64,000 nucleotides of DNA from Littorina saxatilis (lineage: Eukaryota > Mollusca > Gastropoda > Littorinimorpha > Littorinidae). The DNA is taken from the NCBI RefSeq assembly GCF_037325665.1, contig NC_090246.1:12947495-13011494 (forward strand), read 5' to 3'. This document shows positions 40,943 through 51,235 of the stretch, piece after piece. The notes beneath the pieces are model-generated. The model was not told where the DNA came from, ran no database searches, and saw only the letters and a list, made by a program, of their open reading frames with translations. Each line of letters starts with the position of its first letter. Positions within the stretch are counted from its first letter, which is position 1. Position numbers and translations under genes: made by a program.

Positions 40943-41554
40943 CTACAAACATACATACTGAACTGGTTGATCAGTTTTTAAAACCAGTTTCGAGTGCTTA
41001 GAAGATTTCAGATTATTCTTTATTCTTTCTCTCTCCTGTTTGTTTTCAATGACATCATTTTCTCGAAGACACTCTTCAAAACTGTCACGGTCCTTTGAAT
41101 AGAACAATGTTATTGTTTTGAGTTGCTCTCTAAAGTCTTTCAGAACTGCATTGTATTTTTGTGTTAATATCCAAACTGATATTAATGCATGTCGTCCACT
41201 GAATGCAAGCTTTGCTAGTGCACTTTTCTTTCTAACAATGTCACGTTCTGCTGCACAGTCATCAATAATAAACAGTGTTGGCGTGTTCTGAAAAAGATCG
41301 AAATAATGCTCCAAGCAAACATTTAGACGATCAGAAGGATTTACAATAAATATATTTTGATCAGACCATATGAATTTTCTCTCCTTGTATGTTCTGTTAT
41401 GCTTTATGGTTGGACAGAATATGACTATGTGTTCAAAGTGATTTATGTAAACAGTCTGTAATAAATCCAAAATATATCTTGTTTTGCCGCAACCTGTTGC
41501 TCCACAAATCAAAGAACAGTGTGGATCTTTTGGAAGAAAATCTAGATACTTCAT
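40943..41554 (-). CDS. Polinton packaging ATPase (FtsK/HerA, A32-like)
   Basis: About 203 codons from the ATG of MKYLDFLPKDPH. It pumps DNA into capsids in related viruses. Walker A is GATGCGKT in CSLICGATGCGKTRYILDLL, and Walker B is LFIIDDCAAE. The arginine-finger side follows in FSGRHALISVWILTQKYNAV. It starts just beyond the end of the capsid-like gene, in the same leftward block. Confidence 0.9.
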   Translation of the reverse strand: MKYLDFLPKDPHCSLICGATGCGKTRYILDLLQTVYINHFEHIVIFCPTIKHNRTYKERKFIWSDQNIFIVNPSDRLNVCLEHYFDLFQNTPTLFIIDDCAAERDIVRKKSALAKLAFSGRHALISVWILTQKYNAVLKDFREQLKTITLFYSKDRDSFEECLRENDVIENKQERERIKNNLKSSKHSKLVLKTDQPVQYVCL

Positions 41555-41564
41555 TTTAACACGT

Positions 41565-42848
41565 TCAATAAACAATATCCTGTAATCTGCTTTCAGAGAT
41601 GTTTAACTGCGCATCTGACACAACAAACACGTAGATCTTAACTGATTTACTACTACTCCCTACTTCCTTTTCAATTTGTATTGTGATTCCTTCTGATCCG
41701 TTTTCAATTCGCCTTCCACTTCCATGCAGTTTGTTGTCGTCAGTTGTTCTGAGATCCAGCCATAACGCATATTTATTTGTCAAGAAATCTTCTACGCCAA
41801 CACCGTGTAAATGTAGATCTTTAGCCACAAGATCAGATGTTGGGTCTTTCAATCTTCCTCCAGTAAAGTACTTTCTTGCTTCATCATAGTGTTGGTATGG
41901 CAGCATGCCAGATGCAAATATTTGGTTTGGCTGCCCTTCAATTGTGCAATATACTCTATTGATTAGTGGATTGTAAAACTTTTCTATTTGCCTTTCATAT
42001 GAATCTTTTGGTTCCTCAAACAACATAAGTATTCCCTTCATTGACCTAGCTGGTGTATTCAAGTTAATGTTCCAGATTGGATCAGCCTGGCTTTTTGAAA
42101 GTGTACTGTGATTCAACACTCTTTCATAATAGATAGGCAGCTTAGAACTGTACTGATTTTCTATAAGTCTAGCCAGTTCAGGATGGTTTACAACATCAAA
42201 CTCTAAAGAAATTCCAGACACCTTATACTTTGCTTCCGGGTCTTGTGAAAGCATAACACGATCATAACTATTGAAAGTCAGGTCGTATGACAGCCTGTCA
42301 CGCAATGCTCCTTGATAGAAGGGAGGATGTGAATTTATGAGTTCAAAGTCAAGTGGAATACAAAATTTGTTTCCAAAAGCAACATTGACAGCGTTATCTT
42401 TTTTGTTGTCAGCTTTATCTCCTGCTCCTATTCTAACTTTTATCCCATTGTCTGACTGAATCCCTTGAAACACTCTGTTTTTCTTTTCATTGTCAGTCAA
42501 CCAATTATCTGCATAAACTAAAAATACATCTGCATTATTCAATGACATCACTTCCCGCCCTTCCAGTTTGACAGTAATCTTCCTCACAATTGCTCTTCCT
42601 ACATTATAAGCCAAAGTCCTATTTTCATCTGAGCCAGATTCTAATTCTAATTTGAATGATAGTCTTACAGTGCCTGGTACAATAACATCGTTCTTACCTA
42701 GATTAGGAAACCTAACAGTAAGTATTTCATTCTGATCAATAGTAGAAGGATTATTTGTAACTATAACTGTTTGCCTTATTCCTTTTACCCCGAGAGGTTC
42801 TTTCAGCCTTCTGTAAGGATCAAGAACAGAACCGAACGATTGTGCCAT
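41565..42848 (-). CDS. Polinton major capsid protein-like (double jelly-roll type)
   Basis: 427 codons, starting MAQSFGSVLDPYRRLKEPLG. It is rich in beta-strand-like segments, with YNVGRAIVRKITVKLEGREV, VFLVYADNWLTDNEKKN and FCIPLDFELINSHPPFYQGA. These fit the hexon-like capsid protein (PY) of Polintons, paired here with the packaging ATPase. The identification is by memory of family style and gene context, not by structure prediction. Confidence 0.72.
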   Translation of the reverse strand: MAQSFGSVLDPYRRLKEPLGVKGIRQTVIVTNNPSTIDQNEILTVRFPNLGKNDVIVPGTVRLSFKLELESGSDENRTLAYNVGRAIVRKITVKLEGREVMSLNNADVFLVYADNWLTDNEKKNRVFQGIQSDNGIKVRIGAGDKADNKKDNAVNVAFGNKFCIPLDFELINSHPPFYQGALRDRLSYDLTFNSYDRVMLSQDPEAKYKVSGISLEFDVVNHPELARLIENQYSSKLPIYYERVLNHSTLSKSQADPIWNINLNTPARSMKGILMLFEEPKDSYERQIEKFYNPLINRVYCTIEGQPNQIFASGMLPYQHYDEARKYFTGGRLKDPTSDLVAKDLHLHGVGVEDFLTNKYALWLDLRTTDDNKLHGSGRRIENGSEGITIQIEKEVGSSSKSVKIYVFVVSDAQLNISESRLQDIVY

Positions 42849-42883
42849 CTTTTTTTATTTTCAAAATAAAAAATAAGTTACAA

Positions 42884-44086
42884 ATGGCAGAAGGTGGATT
42901 TGAAGATTTATTTGAGCCAGCGGACGACATGAGCGAAGCAATCCCTTTGGTTCCCTATCATCATTCACTGCATTATGAGGTGGCACGACATGAACTTCTG
43001 GAAGGTAAAGTTAGAGATTTCTACAAAAGTTTAGGAGAAGAACCTGATGTTTTAGATCCAAACCAGTTCAAAATGGAAGCAAATCATTTATATACAACTA
43101 GCGATAAAGGAGAAAAAGTCCAACTTACATATAAATCTAATCCTGCTAAGTTTCTATCAAAAGTTTCACTAAAACAAAAACTTACTGCTAATCGACTTAG
43201 GCAATTAGATATTGTGCCTAGCACAAGGTCATCACCTTCCTATGTTGTTTCCTTACTTCAAAAAGCAGAACTAGGACTACCAACTGCTACTCAAATAGAA
43301 TCTGTTCCATTGCAAGATCTTAATAAACTTGCAGATGAGGCTGATCAACTTATACAAGAGATAGAGACTTCTTTTTCTGAGGAAACTTCACTGAAGACTC
43401 CACATGAACTATTACCTATGAGAGAAATAGAAGCCCTTAATCAATCACTACAAACCATCAGAGGTGAAATAGCAAATAATCTGTCAAAACTAGGTCAGCT
43501 GGATGAAGATATAAACAAAGAGAAACAAAAACTTGCTGATGCTGATGATTTGAACCTAGAACAAGAAGTAAAAAACAGAATTTCTAAGCGTTTAAAAGAT
43601 TTGCAGGAGGAGAAAGCCATAAGGTTAGAAGTTCTAAGTAATAATAGAGAACAACTGAGAACACAGGTCAGCAGAATAAAAAATACAATTCAAAGAATCC
43701 TTTACGAAGACACAACTCTTGCTGAAAGAATTAGAACGCTTTTCAGAGAGCAGGGAATCACAATAGCTAGTATACTAACTGCGTTAGGATTTGCAATAAG
43801 CACATTAGTGTTAACACTCACAGGTGGCACTGTCACACCTCCACCTCCACCTTCACCTTCATCTCCATCTGATCCGGGATGGGTAAAGAAACAACTCAAA
43901 CACATTGCAGAACTATTAAAGAAACTAGCAGCAAAAGCTTTGGATGCACTTCCAGGAATCATTGGTTCAATTGTTAGCTGGCTGTTATCTTTTGCAGGTA
44001 AAGTTGTTGGTTTCATGGCTGAACATCTCTGGACTCTAATAGTTTTAATTGCAGGTGTTCTGCTAACGAGAATAAAGCAAAAGTAA
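42884..44086 (+). CDS. Polinton coiled-coil protein with C-terminal membrane region
   Basis: About 400 codons from the ATG of MAEGGFEDLFEPADD. N-terminal globular part with TSDKGEKVQLTYKSN; long coiled coil (about residues 170-290); then a hydrophobic segment (IASILTALGFAISTLVLTL), a Pro-rich linker (TPPPPPSPSSPSDPG), an amphipathic helix and a final membrane span (LWTLIVLIAGVLL). Its 3' end overlaps the oppositely directed neighbour by 24 bp. Function unknown; probably a virion protein by analogy with similar Polinton ORFs. Confidence 0.62.
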   Translation: MAEGGFEDLFEPADDMSEAIPLVPYHHSLHYEVARHELLEGKVRDFYKSLGEEPDVLDPNQFKMEANHLYTTSDKGEKVQLTYKSNPAKFLSKVSLKQKLTANRLRQLDIVPSTRSSPSYVVSLLQKAELGLPTATQIESVPLQDLNKLADEADQLIQEIETSFSEETSLKTPHELLPMREIEALNQSLQTIRGEIANNLSKLGQLDEDINKEKQKLADADDLNLEQEVKNRISKRLKDLQEEKAIRLEVLSNNREQLRTQVSRIKNTIQRILYEDTTLAERIRTLFREQGITIASILTALGFAISTLVLTLTGGTVTPPPPPSPSSPSDPGWVKKQLKHIAELLKKLAAKALDALPGIIGSIVSWLLSFAGKVVGFMAEHLWTLIVLIAGVLLTRIKQK

Positions 44087-45283
44087 GCCTACACCCACTC
44101 CACCAATTACTAGAGCAGTCTTCTGCGATTCATGATCATCACTAATACTAACAGCTTGATCATCACTAGTGACAGAATGATCTTCACCTGCAGCGTGATC
44201 TTCACTTGTCACGCTTTGTTTCTGTTCATTGTGATATGGCTGTAACATCGTTCTGATTTCTGAATTCAGTTCTTCACCCTTTCCAAGCGGCTGGGTGTCA
44301 CTAGCAATAATGATTTCATTGTTATAATTTGTTATTGTTCCAATCTGCAGCTGGAGATCAGAAGGTAACATGTAAAGGCAGTTACCAACAGCAAAGTCAA
44401 CTTTTGATCTTGCATAACGGAGAGAGTCTTGATACCTTTTGATGCTGGAAGGCAGATCAACTGCAGAGTTTATGACATCTTCTAAATTTGATAACAACTG
44501 TTTCTGTGCACCAAACCCTGTGCTTGTTCTCATTATGTTTGATCGTGTCTGTGCCTGCGAGCCTAGCAAGCACCACGCATATGTTCGGATAGATTCATTG
44601 ATCCTTTCAACACCTGATCCAGTGAAACCTTTGCCGGTGTCTAATATAAAAGTAGTCCATGCATTGTGGTGCTCTTGTTCTATTGATCCTAACTGTACCT
44701 GCACATTTGAAGAAAAAGATGTATGACCTGGCCAGTAATCAAAATTATACCTCCTGTGGACACCCCATAAATATAGTGTTCCCATGCCATGGTTTTTGTC
44801 TTGCTTTTGCCTAAAGTCGGTCTTAAAATCTATATTGAATTCATTGCAGAGACGCTCATACACTTTCATGTTTATCCTATTGTTGAATGGGTTCCAGCTC
44901 TTTTCATGCGGCATTGGTGCCTGAAGTTCAGACAAGATTCTCCTGCACTGATAGTAAACGTGAAATGTGTACACACACTTTGTCAGTAAGTTTGAATTAT
45001 TCATGTGGTCTGCATAGGACACTCCACATCCTGTGGTTGCACAGAATATTGCAAAGTTTAACTGATTCTGATAGAACTGAATTGGGTGAGAGTTCCACAT
45101 CTTTGGAACACTATCATTTTTGATTGGGGGATTTAGGTAAGAATGGAATGGGTCAGGCACTTTAACGCGAATGGATTCTGTTTCTGTTACAGCAAAGTCC
45201 AACTCATGGAAAGAAATAGTCTTTGGATTGTAATATGGTCCAGTTTTGTATTTAATGTCTTTGTTGAATTTATACTGAATCAT
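44063..45283 (-). CDS. Polinton structural-type protein with C-terminal membrane anchor
   Basis: About 407 codons from MIQYKFNKDIKYKTGPYYNP. A globular part (YLWGVHRRYNFDYWPGHTSF; LDTGKGFTGSGVERINESIR) is followed by an acidic Ser/His-rich stretch and a C-terminal span (TALVIGGVGVGLLLLYSR). It sits among the capsid genes. No named family recognised. Confidence 0.6.
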   Translation of the reverse strand: MIQYKFNKDIKYKTGPYYNPKTISFHELDFAVTETESIRVKVPDPFHSYLNPPIKNDSVPKMWNSHPIQFYQNQLNFAIFCATTGCGVSYADHMNNSNLLTKCVYTFHVYYQCRRILSELQAPMPHEKSWNPFNNRINMKVYERLCNEFNIDFKTDFRQKQDKNHGMGTLYLWGVHRRYNFDYWPGHTSFSSNVQVQLGSIEQEHHNAWTTFILDTGKGFTGSGVERINESIRTYAWCLLGSQAQTRSNIMRTSTGFGAQKQLLSNLEDVINSAVDLPSSIKRYQDSLRYARSKVDFAVGNCLYMLPSDLQLQIGTITNYNNEIIIASDTQPLGKGEELNSEIRTMLQPYHNEQKQSVTSEDHAAGEDHSVTSDDQAVSISDDHESQKTALVIGGVGVGLLLLYSR

Positions 45284-45302
45284 TTTTGTTGTTGAATAAA
45301 AA

Positions 45303-45947
45303 ATGTTTATCACACTAACAAATGTGAAGACTAGTGTGCCAGTTAAACTTGCAAACCCTATCAACAATCAAAATGGAGGAATGAAAGTTGCACTGCATGA
45401 AATTATGTACAAGGTTACTTGGTATAATATCAGTAAAAAAAAGAATAACAACTGGGTTAGAATTAATGGTAAAACACATTCTGTAGAAGATGGTTACTAT
45501 GACTTCTGCACTTTAGAGAAAGAATTGTTTGCTCCAGTAGGTATTACAGCGAGTTTAAATCATGCAAGTCTCATTGCTACTCTTACTATGCCCAAAACTA
45601 GAGAAGTAAACATTGAGTTTCCAACCAAACTCCTTGATATGCTTGGAATTACAAAAATATACAAGGGAACACGTCCCATTGACATGGATGTTAACAGTGT
45701 ACTGTTTGTTCACATGAGAGAGCTTAACACATCCTATAATCTGTTTAATGATCAGCGTTCTGATCTGCTTAGAATTCTTCCACCGAGTGATGCCTCTTTT
45801 TGTAAAATGCACGTGCCAACATTTAAGACACTTCAGTTCAAGGACTTGGAGGAAGGGTGTCATGAATTCCTACACATTGATCTGAAAAATCAAAGTGGAC
45901 AACCAGTTGATTGTTTGTTTAACATTACATTGGAAATAGTTCTATAA
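45303..45947 (+). CDS. Polinton minor capsid (penton-like) protein
   Basis: 214 codons starting MFITLTNVKTSVPVKLANPI. Beta-rich, with VLFVHMRELNTSYNLFNDQR and the ending HIDLKNQSGQPVDCLFNITL, the pattern seen at the end of single jelly-roll penton-like (PX) proteins (L-x-L-x-D-x-x-G-x-P-x-D...). It is divergently transcribed from the previous gene with a very short gap. Confidence 0.68.
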   Translation: MFITLTNVKTSVPVKLANPINNQNGGMKVALHEIMYKVTWYNISKKKNNNWVRINGKTHSVEDGYYDFCTLEKELFAPVGITASLNHASLIATLTMPKTREVNIEFPTKLLDMLGITKIYKGTRPIDMDVNSVLFVHMRELNTSYNLFNDQRSDLLRILPPSDASFCKMHVPTFKTLQFKDLEEGCHEFLHIDLKNQSGQPVDCLFNITLEIVL

Positions 45948-45963
45948 AATATTGAGTATTAAA

Positions 45964-46824
45964 ATGTCGAGTGGACCTACAATAGCTTATCCTGTTGCAT
46001 GTTCAACTATAGAGTTGAAAGATTTAGCAGACGCTATCGACTTTGAGAGCAATGCTGAAGTTGGTGCAGTGTATGCATTCGAGTTTACAGACACTGGTCA
46101 TTACAAGAGAAAGGAAATCGACGATGAAAAGAAACCAAGATTCCTCAAACTAGGTCAAATCCGTGATGTTAATGTACCTGATCCAATTGTCGATGACACA
46201 TTCTACATGTGGAAACATCAGAATAAAAAATGGGTACTTAGTCCTGTTATAAAAAAGATTGACTGGGAAATGAAGTTTGAATTTGTGAGTCCATACACTC
46301 TTGTTGGAAAAGACGACACATTCCGTAAGTCAATCAATGCTAAACCACTAATTGTTAGCCTTGTTCCTGCGATTAACAGCAGGGGAGAAGTTGCAGTTAA
46401 ACCTTTCCATAAGAACAACTATCTCATTCACAGAAAACAAAGTGTTGAAAAGGACGCTGACACCATTGTCGATTTTATACCCAAGCTTCCAATAGGGCAG
46501 AATGCAACTATGATATTTGATATAGTTGTCAGGAAAAGGGAAGAAACCACAAACACTGTTCTAATGAGAGGAATAAATCTCAACTGGAGACCATTAAATG
46601 TTGAAGAAGTCAGAGTATTTATTGCTGTTCAAAAGGATTCTAACACAATAAAAAAACAGACGTCAAACCAAAATGTTGTTGTTAACGCAGATATAAATAA
46701 TTTAACAGAAATAAGAAGTATTAATCTTACTTATCTTGATTTGATTGCTTTCTACTATACAGATAAGGTGTTAAGCAATGAACAGCTTCAAAGCTTAGCA
46801 GAAACACTGGCCAGTGAGAATTAA
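45964..46824 (+). CDS. Polinton hypothetical protein
   Basis: About 286 codons from MSSGPTIAYPVACSTIELKD. Mixed alpha/beta composition with no membrane span and a beta-rich middle (KFEFVSPYTLVGKDD; MIFDIVVRKREE). It lies directly after the penton-like gene in the rightward block. No family recognised. Confidence 0.55.
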   Translation: MSSGPTIAYPVACSTIELKDLADAIDFESNAEVGAVYAFEFTDTGHYKRKEIDDEKKPRFLKLGQIRDVNVPDPIVDDTFYMWKHQNKKWVLSPVIKKIDWEMKFEFVSPYTLVGKDDTFRKSINAKPLIVSLVPAINSRGEVAVKPFHKNNYLIHRKQSVEKDADTIVDFIPKLPIGQNATMIFDIVVRKREETTNTVLMRGINLNWRPLNVEEVRVFIAVQKDSNTIKKQTSNQNVVVNADINNLTEIRSINLTYLDLIAFYYTDKVLSNEQLQSLAETLASEN

Positions 46825-46854
46825 GATAAATATTTTATATTTTGCATTAAAAAG

Positions 46855-47550
46855 ATGACTAGCAGTGTGAAGCTTTATCCTAATATTGATGAAAGTGCAG
46901 CAGAAAGTCAACAATTCAGACTGGCACACATTAGTAATATACAAAAACAACTAGAAGATGAATTAGAAAAATATTCTCGCGCTAGACGTAAGTACTCAAC
47001 AACTTACAACAGCCTTTCTAATGCCAGCACTGGTTCTACTATCCTTGCATCAGCTGCAGGTGTAACGGGAACAATTCTGTTAGCTACCGGAGTAGGGACT
47101 CCAGTTTCTCTAATCCTAGGTGGTGTCGCAGCAGCAGTTGGTGGTTTATCATTTATAGCATCAGCTATAATGAAAAAAATTGTGAAAAAGCTTGAAAAAC
47201 ACGAATCCATTTCCACTCTTGCATCATCAAAATTGTCTAGCCTAAAACTGTCTATCAGTAAAGCACTTGAAGATTCAAAAGTTTCTGACGAAGAATTCAA
47301 ACAGATACAAACAGACTTTGATGACTACAAAAGTAAGAAAGCAAGTATTCAAACAAAAACACGAGCTGAATATAACAAGCCACTCGATATAGAAGATCTG
47401 AAAAAGCAGTTTTTAAAAAAGGGGATTCAAATAGGACGGGAAGAAAAAGTAACAAGAAGAGCAAACGCTCGATCGAGTCACTTTCGCAGTTCTGAATATT
47501 ATATGAGGCATCAGATGGACAGGAAGAAATTGCTATTCACAACACAATGA
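46855..47550 (+). CDS. Polinton hydrophobic helical protein, 3' end overrun by a repeat
   Basis: 231 codons as now read. N-terminal coiled coil (IQKQLEDELEKYSRARRKYS), then a Gly/Ala-rich hydrophobic hairpin (GVTGTILLATGVGTPVSLIL; GGVAAAVGGLSFIASAIM) and a Lys-rich helical region. It resembles membrane-active virion proteins in composition only. From about 47450 the sequence is the inserted H2 repeat. Confidence 0.6.
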   Translation: MTSSVKLYPNIDESAAESQQFRLAHISNIQKQLEDELEKYSRARRKYSTTYNSLSNASTGSTILASAAGVTGTILLATGVGTPVSLILGGVAAAVGGLSFIASAIMKKIVKKLEKHESISTLASSKLSSLKLSISKALEDSKVSDEEFKQIQTDFDDYKSKKASIQTKTRAEYNKPLDIEDLKKQFLKKGIQIGREEKVTRRANARSSHFRSSEYYMRHQMDRKKLLFTTQ

Positions 47551-48036
47551 GTCACGTTCACATAAAATTTGAGCCCGGTCACTTTTATAGTTTCCGAGAA
47601 AAGCCCAACGTTAAGTTGTGTGTTGCCGAACAGAAAAGGCTAGTTATCTCCCTTGTTTTTCTGATAACGTTCGTAAAAGGCTACAGATGTAAATACTTTG
47701 ATGTAAAGAATAATCCTACAAAGTTTCAATCACATCCGATGAACTTTGTCAAAGATATAAAATGTCTAATTTTTCCTTTGACGCTGACCTGTGACCTTGA
47801 AAAAGGTCAAAGGTCAACGAAACCATCGTTAAAGTGTAGAGGTCATTGGAGGTCACGACTAAACAAAATATGAGCCCGATCGCTTTGATAGTTTCCGAGA
47901 AAAGTCCAACGTTAAGGTGGTGTCTACGGACGGCCGGCCGGACGGCCGGCCGGACGGACGGCCGGCCGGACGGCCGGCCGGACAGACTAACACTGACCGA
48001 TTACATAGAGTCACTTTTTCTCAAGTGACTCAAAAA
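47450..48036 (+). mobile_element. H2 element inserted in the Polinton
   Basis: It starts ACAAGAA-GAGC-AAAC-GCTC and ends with the AGTCACTTTTTCTCAAGTGA hairpin. It is nearly identical to 20811-21350 apart from more GGCCGGCC(GGAC) units. The Polinton resumes after about 48036. Confidence 0.85.
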
Positions 48037-48172
48037 TAGAATCACTTGTAAAGAGTTAACTATTCGTTTAGACAGTCACATTGCATGTATCAGATATAAT
48101 TCTAACAGTGAAAGAACACATGAAGTAAAGTTTGTAAATGAGAGAGCGTATTGAGCTTAAGAATGTTGTATA

Positions 48173-48398
48173 AGAGAAAGGGGGAATGTACGTTCTGGGT
48201 TACTGATTCCGACAGACCCGGCATTGGTTCAAAACAACCTTACTTTACTGTATTTTTTTTTGTATGGATTTATGCAGTATTTTTCTGATTTTGTCGCATG
48301 TTTCATTTTAGTAAAAGTTTAGTCCAGAAGCCTATTTTGCGTTAATATTTAGGGTCTGTCGGAATCGGTGAGCCAGAACGTACATTCCCCCTTTCTCT
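48173..48398 (-). repeat. Polinton right terminal inverted repeat, itself palindromic
   Basis: Inverted partner of 32055-32280. It is followed by TGGACA, which also precedes the left repeat. Confidence 0.88.
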
Positions 48399-48466
48399 TG
48401 GACAGAGTTGTGAGAATGTGTAGCAAGATTGTGGGTGAGAGACAGATGAGTTTGACTGAGCTGCAT

Positions 48467-48852
48467 TGACGGGCGCTGTGGCGTGGTGGTAAGACGTCGG
48501 CCTCCTAATCGGAAGGTTGAGGGTTCGAATCCCGGCCGCGGCCGCCTGGTGGGTTAAGTGTGGAGATTTTTTCCGATCTCCCAGGTCAACTTATGTGCAG
48601 ACCTGCTAGTGGCTTATCCCCCTTCGTGTGTACACGCAAGCACAAGACCAAGTGCGCACGTAAAAGATCCTGTAATCCATGTCAGAGTTCGGTGGGTTAT
48701 AGAAACATGAAAATACCCAGCATGCTTCCTCCGAAAGCGGCGTATGGCTGCCTAAATGGCGGGGTAAAAACGGTCATACACGTAAAATTCCACTCGTGCA
48801 AAAACACGAGTGTACGTGGGAGTTTCAGCCCACGAACGAAGAAGAAGAAGAA
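48467..48852 (+). mobile_element. S1 SINE, type B head, full length
   Basis: The head GGGCGCTGTGGCGTGGTGGT has A and B boxes (GGTGGTAAGACG; GGGTTCGAATCCC), followed by the common body and an (AAG)n tail. The 13-bp duplication GACTGAGCTGCAT (48454-48466 and 48853-48865) shows LINE-type insertion. Confidence 0.9.
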
Positions 48853-48865
48853 GACTGAGCTGCAT

Positions 48866-50098
48866 GAAAGAAGAGTGGCGGGAAAGGCTTGAATAAGTGC
48901 GAATGACAAAACACATGTACTGGCCCAGTATTATAAACGCGTGGTATCTCGCCGAAGGTTCCGTGTGCCAAAAAATAGGACTTTTAGGGCTAGTAAATGT
49001 TTTAATCCATTTTCCAGTTTACTCTTAAACAAACTAATGTTTTTGTGATTCTGATGCTGCTGTTTTAGGTTTGGATTATATGAGTGGGAAATTCTCCTGT
49101 TGAGAACTGAATGACTGTGCTGGTGTTAATGAATCTTTTACATCTTAACGGCATATTTCTGATATTGTAGTTTGTGATTTTAAAGCAAAATTGAATGGAA
49201 CTTTTGTGTACGACTCTTTTACATTGTCTTACATCTTAACAGCAAGAGGTTTTTTTACGCAGAGAGGATTTTTGTTGAGAACAATCAATGTTATTATTTA
49301 ATTAGTACATATATTTAAATATAAGGCTAATGTTGAAGTGTTTAGTTTGTCTTTTTGTTACATGCACCATCACAGCCATGTCTAAATGTGAGATATTAAA
49401 GTTAATTTGATTTGATTTGTAGTGCGCGTGTGTCCATGTTAATTTGCTTTTTGTTGACATGTGAAAAACAGCATTTGATGAACTTTTTGTTTTGTTTTAA
49501 TATTTACACATATATATTTATTTAATTAATCTGAACGGTCTGCAGTTTCAGTGAACACATGCAGAACCTATTTTTTTTATTTCAAGTACAATGCCTCATT
49601 CATGATTCTTAACACATCTTCTGATTCAGATTCTATATCAGGTATGATAATCCACGATTACTATTATGTTTTAACACTGAAATAGATGAACATTTTTGTT
49701 ACAACTGCACTCTCTTTCTCTCTCTCTCTCTGGATTTCATAACATGTCAACATTTTTATTTGCATTCATTTTAATTTGCCGATATTTGGCGATTAGCAAT
49801 GCTTCTTATGGACAAATAAGCTGCACTCATTGCATTATAACACACAAAAACAAGCTTAATTATCACAGCATATAACATTCCATTTCTTCAATGTATGTGC
49901 ATATGACACCAAGCAGAAACCCATATATTCCCTTTTACAAAACAATCTCCAGTCAAGCAGTTTTTGTTTGTGGTTTTTTTTTTATAAATAAGAAACAAAA
50001 TACAGGAAAAACTAAACATACATAATACATTTGTTGCAATCCTCAGGCACATCCCTTTTAATTCATTTAATAAAAAGAAGAACCTTCCATCCAAGCAG
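48866..50098. other. Intergenic, no feature recognised
   Basis: AT-rich, with a short CT run at about 49712-49731. No gene or known repeat identified. Confidence 0.5.
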
Positions 50099-50110
50099 AA
50101 AAACTCACTT

Positions 50111-50415
50111 TTGTTTGTTTGTTTGTTTGTTTGCTTAACGCCCAGCCGACCACGAAGGGCCATATCAGGGCGGTGCTGCTTTGACATTTAACGTGCGCCA
50201 CACGCAAGACAGAAGTCGCAGCACAGGCTTCATGTCTCACCCAGTCACATTATTCTGACACCGGACCAACCAGTCCTAGCACTAACCCCATAATGCCAGA
50301 CGCCAGGCGGAGCAGCCACTAGATTGCCAATTTTAAAGTCTTAGGTATGACCCCGCCGGGGTTCGAACCCACGACCTCACGGCGGACGCCTTACCACTAG
50401 GCCAACCGTGCCGGT
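50111..50415 (-). mobile_element. S2 SINE, tRNA-headed, (CAAA)n tail
   Basis: On the minus strand the head reads GCCGGCACGGTTGGCCTAGT with a perfect B box (GGTTCGAACCC) and an A box (TGGCCTAGTGGT). The tail is (CAAA)n. Duplication AAAAACTCACTT at 50099-50110 and 50416-50427. Confidence 0.88.
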
Positions 50416-50666
50416 AAAAACTCACTTAGCTAATCACAAAATGATACACCAGGACATAAAATCAAATTTGTCCGCAATCCTCATGCAGCGCTACACAAAG
50501 ATAATTAATCACTCGCTGCAACTCATAATAAACCAAGCAGGCATTTCCACTCCATGTGGAAACCTGTATCATAGAATGTAAAGAAGAAAAATCAAATCAA
50601 AGAAAATCATTTTAGAAACAAAAACAGTGATCGATTGTCACTCAGGACTGAACCAAAAAACACATT

Positions 50667-51021
50667 CTTTCTTTATTTGGTGTTTAACGTCGTTTTCAAC
50701 CACGAAGGTTATATCGCGACGGGGAAAGGGGGGAGATGGGATAGAGCCACTTGTCAATTGTTTCTTGTTCACAAAAGCACTAATCAAAAATTTGCTCCAG
50801 GGGCTTGCAACGTAGTACAATATATTACCTTACTGGGAGAATGCAAGTTTCCAGTACAACATTTCTTACATACTGCTTGACTAAAATCTTTACAAAAATT
50901 GACTATTATTCTATACAAGAAACACTTAACAAGGGTAAAAGGAGAAACAGAATCCGTTAGTCGCCTCTTACGACATGCTGGGGAGCATCGGGTAAATTCT
51001 TGCCCCTAACCCGCGGAGGGT
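50667..51021 (-). mobile_element. R1 retroposon, full unit
   Basis: The (AAAG)n-type tail is at the left (TTCTTTCTTTATTTGG) and the head CGCGGGTTAGGGGCAAGAAT at the right. The 14-bp duplication CCAAAAAACACATT (50653-50666 and 51022-51035) shows target-primed insertion. No coding capacity or clear tRNA head. It shares a core with R2 (GCCACTTGTCAA; CACTAA). Confidence 0.85.
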
Positions 51022-51235
51022 CCAAAAAACACATTTATAGCATCATTTTAAATATTTTGCATCAAAGATTGTCTGACCAGTGGGCTCGTTAATTACTTTT
51101 CCATACAGTGGAACCCCCCTCCCCCCTTTTAAGACACCCCAATGTAAGACTTCCCCCTTTTTAGGACCTTGATTTTTCATATCTTCGGTTAATCAGGTCT
51201 GTAAAATTAACTCCACTTTAAGACCAGCTTCTATT

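Larger units (their letters stand above)
32055..48398. mobile_element. Polinton/Maverick element, looks largely whole
   Basis: About 16.3 kb, bounded by 226-bp inverted terminal repeats (32055-32280 and 48173-48398) that begin AG and end CT, as in Polintons, and flanked by the 6-bp duplication TGGACA (32050-32055, sharing one A with the end, and 48399-48404). It encodes a protein-primed PolB, integrase, packaging ATPase, capsid-like proteins and several small membrane proteins in two divergent/convergent gene blocks. No adenovirus-type protease was recognised. The two end repeats differ at only a handful of bases by eye, so the insertion is fairly young. A later H2 repeat sits at 47450-48036. 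Confidence 0.9.

Noticed and set aside
40713-40952. 79-codon Leu/Val/Lys repeat protein in the Polinton
   Set aside because: It is read from a 12-bp minisatellite, and no start or conserved feature supports it.
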